A stretch of 64,000 nucleotides of DNA from Sphingobacteriaceae bacterium. GTDB lineage: Bacteria; Bacteroidota; Bacteroidia; B-17B0; Aurantibacillaceae. Position numbers and translations under genes: made by a program. This document shows, in pieces, positions 50,372-58,591 of this stretch (the first letter of the stretch is position 1; the number at the start of each line of letters is the position of its first letter). The stretch covers positions 1,612,001-1,676,000 of the forward strand of contig NVQB01000001.1 of assembly GCA_002319075.1 (NCBI GenBank), in the 5' to 3' direction. The notes beneath the pieces were generated by a model, which worked only from the letters and a program-made list of their open reading frames with translations, had not been told where the DNA came from and searched no databases.

Positions 50372-51247
50372 TTTTTGGCCGCGATTAATCAAATAAACGC
50401 TTAAAATTATGGCCACAATGCTTAAAATCTGAATAAAATTAACAGTTTCCCCATCAAACAGCCCCCAGAAAATGGCAAAAACGGGTATAAGATAAGTGCA
50501 ACTGCTGGCAAAGAGTACCCCCGACAACTTAATAAGTACGTTATATAAGATAACAGAAAGTGCCGTACCCACAATGGCGAGAATCGAAATATATCCCAGC
50601 GAAGTCCACGCTTCATTATTAGTTGAGAGATGAAGGGTAAAATCGCTAAAGCCGAACAAATAAATCAGGGCAACAGGACCTGTAATGGTAAAAGCCCAAA
50701 GCGTTGCTTTAACAGAATTAAGATCGCTGAGATATTTTTTAATTCCATTTACACTAATGGCATAACAAAAAGTGGCGGCAAAAATCAGAAGACTATAAAT
50801 TACGTTCCTAAACATATCTTCTGTTTTATCAAATAACATCAGACAGCTAGCCGCGACAAAGCCAACTATAATTCCAGAGATTTTTACCCCATCGGGCTTT
50901 ACTTTTAACCATACTGATGCAACAATGATGGTGAATATGGGTGTAAGTGCATTCAGCATGCCAGCAAGACTGCTACTGACCTGGGTTTCGGCTTTAGTAA
51001 ATAAAAAAGCCGGAATTAAATTCCCAAAAACTCCCATAATAAAGAGTCCTTTAAAATATTTTTTAAGATCGATCTTGTAATGTTTAATATAAAGAGGAGT
51101 AAGAAATAAAAACGCTATGGAAATCCGGAGAGCGGCCACCTCATCACTACTGAAGGAATCCAGCCCTCGTTTCATTAAAATAAAGGAACTTCCCCAAACG
51201 AGGGCAAGAACAACGAGAATGATCCAGGAGAGGGTTTTGGAAGTCAT
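50357..51247 (-). CDS. EamA/DMT-family transporter
   Basis: A 296-residue inner-membrane protein with ten predicted helices in two EamA halves, starting MTSKTLSWIILVVLALVWGS SF, the usual N-terminus of this family. PGLDSFSSDEVAALRI-like and LTPIFTIIVA segments (LNALTPIFTIIVASVWLKVK) are typical. These proteins export metabolites or amino acids; the substrate is unknown. The frame extends 23 codons upstream, but a TATATTTG box (51257-51264) lies inside that stretch, so the ATG at 51247 is preferred. Confidence 0.85.
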   Translation of the reverse strand: MTSKTLSWIILVVLALVWGSSFILMKRGLDSFSSDEVAALRISIAFLFLTPLYIKHYKIDLKKYFKGLFIMGVFGNLIPAFLFTKAETQVSSSLAGMLNALTPIFTIIVASVWLKVKPDGVKISGIIVGFVAASCLMLFDKTEDMFRNVIYSLLIFAATFCYAISVNGIKKYLSDLNSVKATLWAFTITGPVALIYLFGFSDFTLHLSTNNEAWTSLGYISILAIVGTALSVILYNVLIKLSGVLFASSCTYLIPVFAIFWGLFDGETVNFIQILSIVAIILSVYLINRGQKFAHK

Positions 51248-51256
51248 ATGCGGCTG

Positions 51257-51264
51257 CAAATATA
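51257..51264 (-). promoter_or_regulatory. -7 promoter box for the EamA gene
   Basis: Minus strand TATATTTG (TAnnTTTG match), 9 nt upstream of the chosen start. No -33 box at the normal distance. Confidence 0.35.
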
Positions 51265-51409
51265 GACAAAACAATGTGGGGATGTTTTTGACCTTTATCA
51301 AAAACGCATTCTGCAATTAAGCGGCTAGAGAAAGGTTCACTCGTCAAGCTGCCCCATTAAGCCTGCGGCCTGATGTTTTATCCTGGCCGAAAAAGGCGAA
51401 GAAATACCT

Positions 51410-51417
51410 TACCTTTG
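51410..51417 (+). promoter_or_regulatory. -7 promoter box for cvfB
   Basis: TACCTTTG (TAnnTTTG match), 18 nt upstream of the start codon. No clear -33 box at 17-23 nt. Confidence 0.42.
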
Positions 51418-51435
51418 CAAAACTAAAATTGAAGC

Positions 51436-52365
51436 ATGATTGAAATTGGAAAAATAAACGGGCTCACCGTTGTAAGAGATACCGAAGTTGGATTGTTTTT
51501 AGGAGACAATGAAGGAAATGAAGTTTTATTACCCAACTCACATATACAGTCACGTCCTAAAGTAAAAGAAAAACTCGATGTTTTTGTTTACAGCGATTCT
51601 GAAAGTCGCCTCATTGCTACAACCCGTAAGCCCATTGCACAGTTAAACAGCTTTGTATGTTTGCGAGTAAATGCTGCCACAGAACAAGGCGCCTTTATGG
51701 AATGGGGATTAGAAAAAGACCTTTTTGTACCCGGAAGCGAACAAAAGTTCTTAATGGAAGAAGGCCAGTATTATGTTGTGCGCGTTTATCTTGATGATGT
51801 AAGCAAGCGTATTGTTGGTTCCAGTAAGCTCGATAAATTTGTTTCGAACGAAGAAATGCTATTAGAAAAGGGCCAGGAAGTTGAAGTAATGATTACTGAA
51901 GAATCGCCCTTAGGTTACAGTTGTATAATAAATGATCTTTATAAAGGTTTAATTTACCATAGCGATGTTTATCAAACGCTCTTTGTGGGAGAAGAATTAA
52001 TCGCTTATGTGCAACACATACGTGAAGACAAGCTTGTGGACATTAGTCTGCAGAAAGTTGGCTTTCAAAAAGTATTGTCGGCCACAGAAATAATTCTGGA
52101 GTATCTGCGCGATAACGAAGGATTTCTTGCCCTGCATGATAAAAGTAGTCCCGAAGAAATTGCAGAAAAATTCAGCATGAGTAAAGCTACTTTCAAAAAG
52201 TCTATTGGCGTTTTATACCGGCACAGAAAAGTTGTTATCAAACCAGATGGAGTTTATCTGGTAACGGAAGAAGATTCGGCAGCTTCTGATAACTTAGCCA
52301 CACCAAGCCCTAACAACGCACAGTCGGGCGGGGATGCAGCTGATTCTACAGATCACCAAGATTAA
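51436..52365 (+). CDS. cvfB: CvfB-type S1-like RNA-binding protein
   Basis: A 309-residue cytoplasmic protein. It has two to three S1-like OB-fold segments: IGKINGLTVVRDTEVGLFLG at the N-terminus, GAFMEWGLEKDLFVPGSEQK near 90 and YSCIINDLYKGLIYHSDVYQ near 160-180. A winged-helix domain (about 215-275, LRDNEGFLALHDKSSPEEIAEKFSMSKATFKKSIGVLYR) follows, then a low-complexity tail (SAASDNLATPSPNNAQSGGD). This is the CvfB/YitL architecture. CvfB affects virulence gene expression in Staphylococcus; the role in Bacteroidota is unknown. Monocistronic by spacing. Confidence 0.85.
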   Translation: MIEIGKINGLTVVRDTEVGLFLGDNEGNEVLLPNSHIQSRPKVKEKLDVFVYSDSESRLIATTRKPIAQLNSFVCLRVNAATEQGAFMEWGLEKDLFVPGSEQKFLMEEGQYYVVRVYLDDVSKRIVGSSKLDKFVSNEEMLLEKGQEVEVMITEESPLGYSCIINDLYKGLIYHSDVYQTLFVGEELIAYVQHIREDKLVDISLQKVGFQKVLSATEIILEYLRDNEGFLALHDKSSPEEIAEKFSMSKATFKKSIGVLYRHRKVVIKPDGVYLVTEEDSAASDNLATPSPNNAQSGGDAADSTDHQD

Positions 52366-52437
52366 ATCATGTTGTATCATTAAATAAAAATTTAAAACGT
52401 TTGCGCTAAAATAACCAGAGAAATAGGTGTAAACTAT

Positions 52438-52445
52438 TAATTTTG
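52438..52445 (+). promoter_or_regulatory. -7 promoter box for asd
   Basis: TAATTTTG (TAnnTTTG match), 23 nt upstream of the start codon. Confidence 0.42.
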
Positions 52446-52468
52446 CAGTCAAATCTTAAAACCAAATA

Positions 52469-53461
52469 ATGAAAATTGCAGTTGTTGGTGCAACCGGGTT
52501 GGTGGGCACAAAAATGTTGGAAGTTTTAACGGAAAGAAACTTCCCTGTTACCGAACTTATACCTGTTGCTTCAGAGCGCTCGGTAGGAAAACAACTGGAA
52601 TTTAAGGGTAAGAAGTACACCGTTCATTCAATGGAGCAGGCTATTGCTGCAAAACCAGAGATAGCTTTATTTTCAGCAGGTGGTGATACTTCAAAAGAAT
52701 GGGCGCCGAAATTCGCTGAGGCAGGAATTACAGTAATAGATAATTCATCTGCGTGGCGTATGGACGCGACAAAAAAACTAGTAGTGCCGGAAGTAAACGC
52801 CTACGTGCTTACAAAAACAGATAAAATTATTGCGAATCCAAACTGCTCTACTATTCAAATGGTAGTTGTATTAAATCCGCTTCACAAAAAATACAAAATC
52901 AAACGCGTGGTTGTTTCCACTTACCAAAGTGTTACGGGCACAGGAGTTAAAGCTGTTAATCAACTGATGAACGAACGCAAAGACGGGCTAAGTGAAGAGA
53001 TGGCTTACAAATACAAAATCGATTTAAACGTTATTCCTCAAATAGATGTTTTTTTAGACAACGGTTACACCAAAGAAGAAATGAAAATGGTGAACGAAAC
53101 TAAAAAAATCATGGGTGATGATTCTATCCGCCTTACAGCAACAACTGTGCGTATACCTGTAATGGGCGGACACAGCGAAAGTTTAAACATAGAATTTGAA
53201 AATGACTTTGATCTGAAAGAAGTTTTTGAACTTGTTAAAACTACTGAAGGAGTAATTTTAGAAGACGATATTAAAAATCAGATCTATCCTATGCCAATGA
53301 ATGCGCACAATAGAGACGAAGTTTTTGTAGGAAGAATTCGCAGAGATGAGTCGCAGGCAAATACTTTAAATTTATGGGTGGTTGCTGATAACCTTCGTAA
53401 AGGTGCAGCAACCAATGCAGTGCAAATTGCAGAATATCTGTTGAAAAAAAATCTTGTTTAA
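52469..53461 (+). CDS. asd: Aspartate-semialdehyde dehydrogenase
   Basis: A 330-residue NADPH enzyme of the aspartate family pathway (lysine, threonine, methionine, diaminopimelate). Motifs: VVGATGLVG (5-13) for NADP, FSAGGDTSKEWAP, VIDNSSAWRMD, and the catalytic cysteine in ANPNCSTIQM (Cys126). RIPVMGGHSESLN carries the catalytic His. Its product feeds DapA/DapB; dapB lies at the other end of the window, not in an operon with it. A 240-bp gap follows with no gene seen. Confidence 0.95.
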   Translation: MKIAVVGATGLVGTKMLEVLTERNFPVTELIPVASERSVGKQLEFKGKKYTVHSMEQAIAAKPEIALFSAGGDTSKEWAPKFAEAGITVIDNSSAWRMDATKKLVVPEVNAYVLTKTDKIIANPNCSTIQMVVVLNPLHKKYKIKRVVVSTYQSVTGTGVKAVNQLMNERKDGLSEEMAYKYKIDLNVIPQIDVFLDNGYTKEEMKMVNETKKIMGDDSIRLTATTVRIPVMGGHSESLNIEFENDFDLKEVFELVKTTEGVILEDDIKNQIYPMPMNAHNRDEVFVGRIRRDESQANTLNLWVVADNLRKGAATNAVQIAEYLLKKNLV

Positions 53462-53701
53462 TACTTAACTCAGACTTACAGAGAAGTTAATTAGGCGTTT
53501 CGATTTTCTTTCTGTGGGTCTGGGATCCCCACCAGATCTTTGTTAAAATTTGATTTCAATAATTTAAATACTTTAACTGTATTTTAATTGTTTTCGTGCC
53601 TTGGTAAAATTGGGAATTTTTAAAAAGTTGTGAAGATCTAATTCTTTTTCATACTTTTAATTTAATTGGTTAGTTAGTTTAATCCTTTAGATATCCCTAG
53701 C
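53462..53701. other. Intergenic gap before the third type B giant
   Basis: An AT-rich gap of 240 bp. It holds one modest inverted repeat (GTGGG, 9-base loop, CCCAC, near 53515-53535) without a T-run. No gene, tRNA or convincing promoter was found. Confidence 0.4.
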
Positions 53702-56700
53702 ATGAAAATTTTTACAAAAAAAATCAGCGGCCTTTTTTTCCTGGCAATCCTATTTTCTTTAACAAGTTTCCTGAGTGCGCAAAATGAAGGTAAAAAATGG
53801 TACTTCGGGCAAAACGCCGGATTGGATTTCACAACCGTACCCCCAACTATACTTACGAACGGACAGTTAACAACTTTTGAGGGATGTTCAAGTATTGCTG
53901 ATTTTGCAGGTAATCTGCTGTTTTATACCGATGGGATTACTGTTTGGGATGCCAGCCACGCCGTGATGGCCAATGGTACCGGGCTATTTGGAGATGGCTC
54001 TTCCACACAGGCAGGTGTTATCGTTAAAAAACCAGGAAGCACAACATTGTACTATATTTTTACCGTGGATGATTTCGCCGGTCCTAATGGTTTATGTTAT
54101 TCTATTGTGGATATGAGTCTTGCCGCCGGTATGGGTTCAGTAACCACAAAAAACGTATTAATGCAAACCCCCAGTACAGAAAAAATTACGGGCGTAAAAC
54201 ACTGTAACGGTCATGATATCTGGATTGTTTCTCATGATTATAACTCCACAAATTTCCGTACTTTCTTACTAACTTCTGCCGGTCTTAATGCCACACCGGT
54301 TATTTCGGCAGTAGGGAGCAATCATAACGGAGGTACAGGGGTAGTAGTAGGCGCATTAAAAACATCTCCAAACGGAAAAAAAGTTGGCCTTTGTATTTCT
54401 AATAACTTAAATACCATAGAGGTTTATGATTTTGATAATTCTACAGGTTCAGTTTCTAATCCTATAATTCTTGGTACTATTTCTGGAATTTACGGTTGTG
54501 AATTTTCACCAGACGGAACCAAGTTTTATGGAGCGGCTTGGTACGGTTCTGCTATTTATCAATGGGATTTATGTGCAGGTTCTTCCACCGCTATTATTGC
54601 TTCTCAGTATACAGCATCAGCCTCTGAAGGAGGACAATTGCAGCTGGCGCCCGATGGAAAGATTTATATGGCCCGTACTGGTCAATCTGATCTTGGTGTA
54701 ATTAATAATCCAAATGCTTCCGGCTCTGGCTGTAACTATGTAAATAGCGGTCAGTCTATTGCACCAAAAACAAACGGCTACGGATTGCCGAATTTTATAA
54801 CCAGTTTTCTCAGCACACCTTTTACCTATACAATGGCATGTGGTAATGCCTCCTTCACCGCTCCGCCAAGTCTCCCTGCAACAACCGGTGGAGCTTGTTC
54901 GGCATCGAATAATACCTATTCAGCTGTAAGTTGGAATTTTGGTGATCCTTCAACGGCAAGTTCTAACACCTCAACAGCCTTGAGTCCCGCACATCAATTT
55001 TCAGCACCCGGCACTTATACTGTTTTACTCGTTCGTACAAGCGTTTGCGGCAATGATACAATAGCCTTGCCTATTATTGTTCCTCCTTCGGCTGTGTCCT
55101 TAAATGCGGCTCCAACAGTTACCCAGGCAAATTGTACGAGTACAACTAATGCCTTTAACCTTGGACTTACCTTTTCACCTTCTACTCCAGCGCCGAGTTA
55201 TACAATTACATGGAGCAGCATTCCAAATGGCGTTACCAATAACACAATGACAAGTGCTTCCGGATCCATCGCTGCCGGTATATATACAGCCGTTATTTCT
55301 ACTGGAGGCGGTTGTTTCAGCAGCGCCACTTTTACGATCAACCCTCCTATTCAAACGCTTAACTTCTCAGTTACTCCAGCGAGTTTATTAACTTGTAATC
55401 AGCCAAGTGTCACTCTGAATGTTGATCCGATAAATACTTATACCTGGGTAAGTCTCTCTTCTGGTCCTTTTACCGGAGCCAGTCAAAGTTTTGACTTTAA
55501 TCAAACGGGTAACTGGACTATTACCGCTATGAATGCTGCGGGCTGTGTAGGTACAAAAACGTTTGCAATTAGTTTAAATACAATTACGCCGACTTCCATT
55601 ATTACTCCTGTTTTTCAAAATATCACCTGTACCCTATCATCTATACAAACCATTACTGCGACAGCAAATCCTAGTATCAATGTACTTCAGGAAATAACTT
55701 CGCCGCAAAACGTTGTGTTTTCTTCACCGTCTTATACAACCGTTTATGTTCCCGGTGGTACGGGTACATTTACGCACTGCGCTATTAACCAGATAAACGG
55801 TTGTAAGTCCTGCAAAAACTTTACTGTAGCTTCTAACCAGGGTTTCCCGAACTTTAATGTAATTAGTCCGCAGAATTTTACGCTCGGCTGCAATAGCACC
55901 AGTTTCGCCATTGTGAATATTGTAAATGGCAATACAACACCACCCGGTGGAGCGGTATCTTATACGATTTTACCTCCCGGGGCCTCTTCAGCAACCCCTT
56001 CAGGAACTCTTAGTAGCGCAGCCACTTACACGGTGAACGCACCTGGCACTTACACCGTTATTACAAAAGACAATACAAGTTATTGTGAGACGAGAACGCC
56101 TATGTCTATTCTCGCAAATACAGTGGCTCCCACTTTAACAGCAACCGCTTCGCAGGCATTGAGCTGTAATACGCCAAGTATAGTTTTGGAGGGTTTCAGC
56201 GAAACTCCTAACGTTAATTACGGATGGAGCTTCCCTCCGGTGGGCGGCTCACCAGGAAATGTTCAGGGATATTCCCTGACGGTAAACATAAATTCTGTTG
56301 CGCCTACAACAACCCTCGTAGCCAATTATACTTTGACGATTACCGACAACAGCAGCAGCTGCAAGAGCACTTCTGTAGTTCCTATCCTACAGAATATTTT
56401 TCCGCCGAAACCACTTATTACAAACGGTGGCACCAGTTCTATTACCTGCAATACATCAACAATTGTATTAACCAACCAAAGTTCAACTGGCATTCCACCT
56501 AACTCTTTCCCTACTAATTCTATTGTTGTAGCATATATTTGGGACGGGCCAAGTCCGCAACAACCGGGACAATTTACTACTACTTATCTGGCCGCTACAG
56601 TAGGTGTTTACACGCTCACAGTTAAAGATTATAACAATGGCTGTACTTCTTCTACAACAATACCTATTTACGATAACAGGTTATATCCTACAATTGACCC

Positions 56701-57478
56701 TCCGTTAAATAAATTTTATCTCGACTGCGGGGCTACTGTTACCAGTGTTACTTTAGATCTGGGCAATCCGCCCTCCAAACCCTATGCTTATTTATGGACA
56801 AGTCCGCCAACGGCTAGTATTACGCAACCTAATAGCGCAACCCTAACTACTAAGAATATTGGCGACTACTCTGTATTGGTTACTAACACCGTTAATGGCT
56901 GTGCGACCAAAGCCTATTATATCGTTTATTCTGGAAGTTTAACTGCTTCATTTACTGCAAACGACACCACAGGCTATGCGCCACTATCAGTGACTTTCGA
57001 GAATACGTCACAATCGGTTCTCGGTAATGCAGGAATGACATCGGCCTGGAATTTCGGAAACTCTACAGGCACTTTAACAACAGCCTATAATGCAAGTGCA
57101 ACTTATAACCAGCCCGGAACTTATACGGTTACATTATTTAGTACAAAAGGAATTTGTATTGACACTGCGTATAAAGTAATTCACGTGGAAATTCCTTCTA
57201 GTCTAGAAATTCCGAATGTTTTTACACCTAATGGAGATAATGCTAACGATCTGTTCTTTGTAAAAGGATCAAATCTTACAGAAATAGATATCACTATTGT
57301 GGACCGCTGGGGACAACAAGTGTACCAGTTAAAAAGCAAGACAGGTAATATTGCCTGGGATGGTAAAACGCCAAAAGGAAAAGACGCTGCTGAAGGAGTT
57401 TATATGTATGTTCTAAGAGCCAAAGGCAGTGATGGACAAAACTATAAAAAAGAAGGAACTATAAGTTTATTTCGCTAG
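53702..57478 (+). CDS. T9SS type B (gliding CTERM) protein with beta-propeller-like head, 1258 residues
   Basis: A signal peptide (1-26, SFLSA-Q) is followed by a head of about 360 residues starting NEGKKWYFGQNAGLDFTT. Repeated strand motifs such as GTISGIYGCEFSPDGTKFY and GGQLQLAPDGKIYMARTG suggest a WD40/lactonase-like propeller. A first PKD-like domain (SWNFGDPSTAS, about 405-460) leads into the stalk of Cys-spaced repeats shared with the products at 25974 and 28808 (VTQANCTS, NITCTLSS, TLGCNSTS, ALSCNTP, SITCNTS, YLDCGAT). A second PKD (TASFTANDTTGYAPLSVTFE) and an 88-residue CHU_C sorting domain (IPNVFTPNGDNANDLFF) end the protein. Secreted by T9SS; function unknown. Confidence 0.87.
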   Translation: MKIFTKKISGLFFLAILFSLTSFLSAQNEGKKWYFGQNAGLDFTTVPPTILTNGQLTTFEGCSSIADFAGNLLFYTDGITVWDASHAVMANGTGLFGDGSSTQAGVIVKKPGSTTLYYIFTVDDFAGPNGLCYSIVDMSLAAGMGSVTTKNVLMQTPSTEKITGVKHCNGHDIWIVSHDYNSTNFRTFLLTSAGLNATPVISAVGSNHNGGTGVVVGALKTSPNGKKVGLCISNNLNTIEVYDFDNSTGSVSNPIILGTISGIYGCEFSPDGTKFYGAAWYGSAIYQWDLCAGSSTAIIASQYTASASEGGQLQLAPDGKIYMARTGQSDLGVINNPNASGSGCNYVNSGQSIAPKTNGYGLPNFITSFLSTPFTYTMACGNASFTAPPSLPATTGGACSASNNTYSAVSWNFGDPSTASSNTSTALSPAHQFSAPGTYTVLLVRTSVCGNDTIALPIIVPPSAVSLNAAPTVTQANCTSTTNAFNLGLTFSPSTPAPSYTITWSSIPNGVTNNTMTSASGSIAAGIYTAVISTGGGCFSSATFTINPPIQTLNFSVTPASLLTCNQPSVTLNVDPINTYTWVSLSSGPFTGASQSFDFNQTGNWTITAMNAAGCVGTKTFAISLNTITPTSIITPVFQNITCTLSSIQTITATANPSINVLQEITSPQNVVFSSPSYTTVYVPGGTGTFTHCAINQINGCKSCKNFTVASNQGFPNFNVISPQNFTLGCNSTSFAIVNIVNGNTTPPGGAVSYTILPPGASSATPSGTLSSAATYTVNAPGTYTVITKDNTSYCETRTPMSILANTVAPTLTATASQALSCNTPSIVLEGFSETPNVNYGWSFPPVGGSPGNVQGYSLTVNINSVAPTTTLVANYTLTITDNSSSCKSTSVVPILQNIFPPKPLITNGGTSSITCNTSTIVLTNQSSTGIPPNSFPTNSIVVAYIWDGPSPQQPGQFTTTYLAATVGVYTLTVKDYNNGCTSSTTIPIYDNRLYPTIDPPLNKFYLDCGATVTSVTLDLGNPPSKPYAYLWTSPPTASITQPNSATLTTKNIGDYSVLVTNTVNGCATKAYYIVYSGSLTASFTANDTTGYAPLSVTFENTSQSVLGNAGMTSAWNFGNSTGTLTTAYNASATYNQPGTYTVTLFSTKGICIDTAYKVIHVEIPSSLEIPNVFTPNGDNANDLFFVKGSNLTEIDITIVDRWGQQVYQLKSKTGNIAWDGKTPKGKDAAEGVYMYVLRAKGSDGQNYKKEGTISLFR

Positions 57479-57517
57479 CTAAAAGCGTTAGAAAATAAAC
57501 TTTACACGCAAAATTTC

Positions 57518-57525
57518 TATATTTG
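57518..57525 (+). promoter_or_regulatory. -7 promoter box for the 3-hydroxyanthranilate dioxygenase gene
   Basis: TATATTTG (TAnnTTTG match) ends 4 nt before the ATG, so the transcript may have essentially no leader. The -33 box is weak. Confidence 0.45.
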
Positions 57526-57529
57526 AAAG

Positions 57530-58051
57530 ATGGTAACACGCCCTTTTAATTTCAAAAAATGGATTGATGAGAATCGCCATTTACTTAAGCCTCCTGTAAA
57601 TAATAAAGTTGTTTATAAGGACCAGGATTTTATCATCATGGTTGTGGGTGGACCAAATTCCCGCAAAGACTATCATTACAATGAGGGAGAAGAATTTTTC
57701 TATCAGCTTGAAGGGAACATTACCGTTTCTATTCAGGAAGATGGAAAAGCAGTAGATGTGGAAATTAAGGAAGGCGATATTTTTCTGTTACCTGCCAAAA
57801 TACCTCACAATCCTAAGCGCACTGCCAATTCTATCGGGTTGGTTGTGGAACATAAAAAAAAGAACGGCGAAAAAGACGGCCTCATGTGGTTTTGCGAAAA
57901 ATGCAATACCAAACTTCATGAGGCTTATTTTACACTTACTGATATTACCACGCAATTTCAGGGTGAATTCAAGCGCTTTTATGAAAGTAAAGAACTGAGA
58001 ACATGTAAAAATTGCGGTACCGTAATGGAGCCGCCCCCGGTTATTTCTTAA
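57530..58051 (+). CDS. nbaC: 3-hydroxyanthranilate 3,4-dioxygenase
   Basis: A 173-residue cupin enzyme of tryptophan/kynurenine breakdown or de novo NAD synthesis, opening the ring of 3-hydroxyanthranilate. The catalytic iron ligands fit His49 and Glu55 in DYHYNEGEEFFYQLEG and His93 in AKIPHNPKR. The C-terminal rubredoxin-like site is present: CEKC (122-125) and CKNC (159-162), as in bacterial homodimeric members. Kynureninase and kynurenine monooxygenase are not in this window. It starts 52 bp after a T9SS giant gene and is followed by an 81-bp or longer gap, so it stands alone. Confidence 0.92.
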   Translation: MVTRPFNFKKWIDENRHLLKPPVNNKVVYKDQDFIIMVVGGPNSRKDYHYNEGEEFFYQLEGNITVSIQEDGKAVDVEIKEGDIFLLPAKIPHNPKRTANSIGLVVEHKKKNGEKDGLMWFCEKCNTKLHEAYFTLTDITTQFQGEFKRFYESKELRTCKNCGTVMEPPPVIS

Positions 58052-58146
58052 GCTTTTTTTTAAGATATTAACGTTTACCGCTGATTCCTTTGAGTGGAAA
58101 CCCCTTTTGAATGATTTAACAGTTTTAGCCCATTGGTATTTTGTTA

Positions 58147-58154
58147 TATCTTTG
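58147..58154 (+). promoter_or_regulatory. -7 promoter box for the exported protein / T9SS giant pair
   Basis: TATCTTTG (TAnnTTTG match), 26 nt before the chosen ATG at 58181 and 5 nt before an alternative ATG at 58160. Confidence 0.4.
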
Positions 58155-58180
58155 TTTACATGACATTTGCCAAAATAAAG

Positions 58181-58591
58181 ATGGACTTAAAACCTGTTTT
58201 GATCGTAATCTTCACGATTCTTTCTACCTATTTTTATTCTCAAAATTCAACGCTGAATCCGGAAACATTCAAACCCGATGCAGAGAAAGAAAAAGCATTC
58301 TTTCCTTATCTTGCTGTAAGACATGGAGGAGCCGAGGCCACTCAAAACTGGAAAAAAAGCAATACCCTCCAATATTACAAAGAACTCTGGTACTATTGTG
58401 AATCCTTTTCTGTTAAAACAGATCACCTTAGTACGGGTGAGGTTTTAAACCCCGCAATAATAGATATTAGCCGCTTTGAAACTTCACGAAAACAAAGCGA
58501 AGACGCTATAGTTATTCTACCAGGTTTTAAAGATGCGCTCATCCTAAAACCCATCAATCAGTTAATGTACCAGCCAGACTACGTAAAATGA
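58181..58591 (+). CDS. Small exported protein, unknown function
   Basis: A 136-residue protein from the ATG at 58181: MDLKPVLIVIFTILSTYFYS gives a signal peptide ending at YS-Q. Earlier starts (ATG 58160, TTG 58133) would put charged residues before the signal or overlap the promoter. The mature part has an YLAVRHGGAEATQNWKKS segment and SVKTDHLSTGEVLNPAIIDI; no domain was recognised. The stop codon overlaps the ATG of the following T9SS giant (ATGA at 58588-58591), so the two are translationally coupled, and a joint function is likely. It is not a PorP/SprF-type protein (too short). Confidence 0.65.
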   Translation: MDLKPVLIVIFTILSTYFYSQNSTLNPETFKPDAEKEKAFFPYLAVRHGGAEATQNWKKSNTLQYYKELWYYCESFSVKTDHLSTGEVLNPAIIDISRFETSRKQSEDAIVILPGFKDALILKPINQLMYQPDYVK

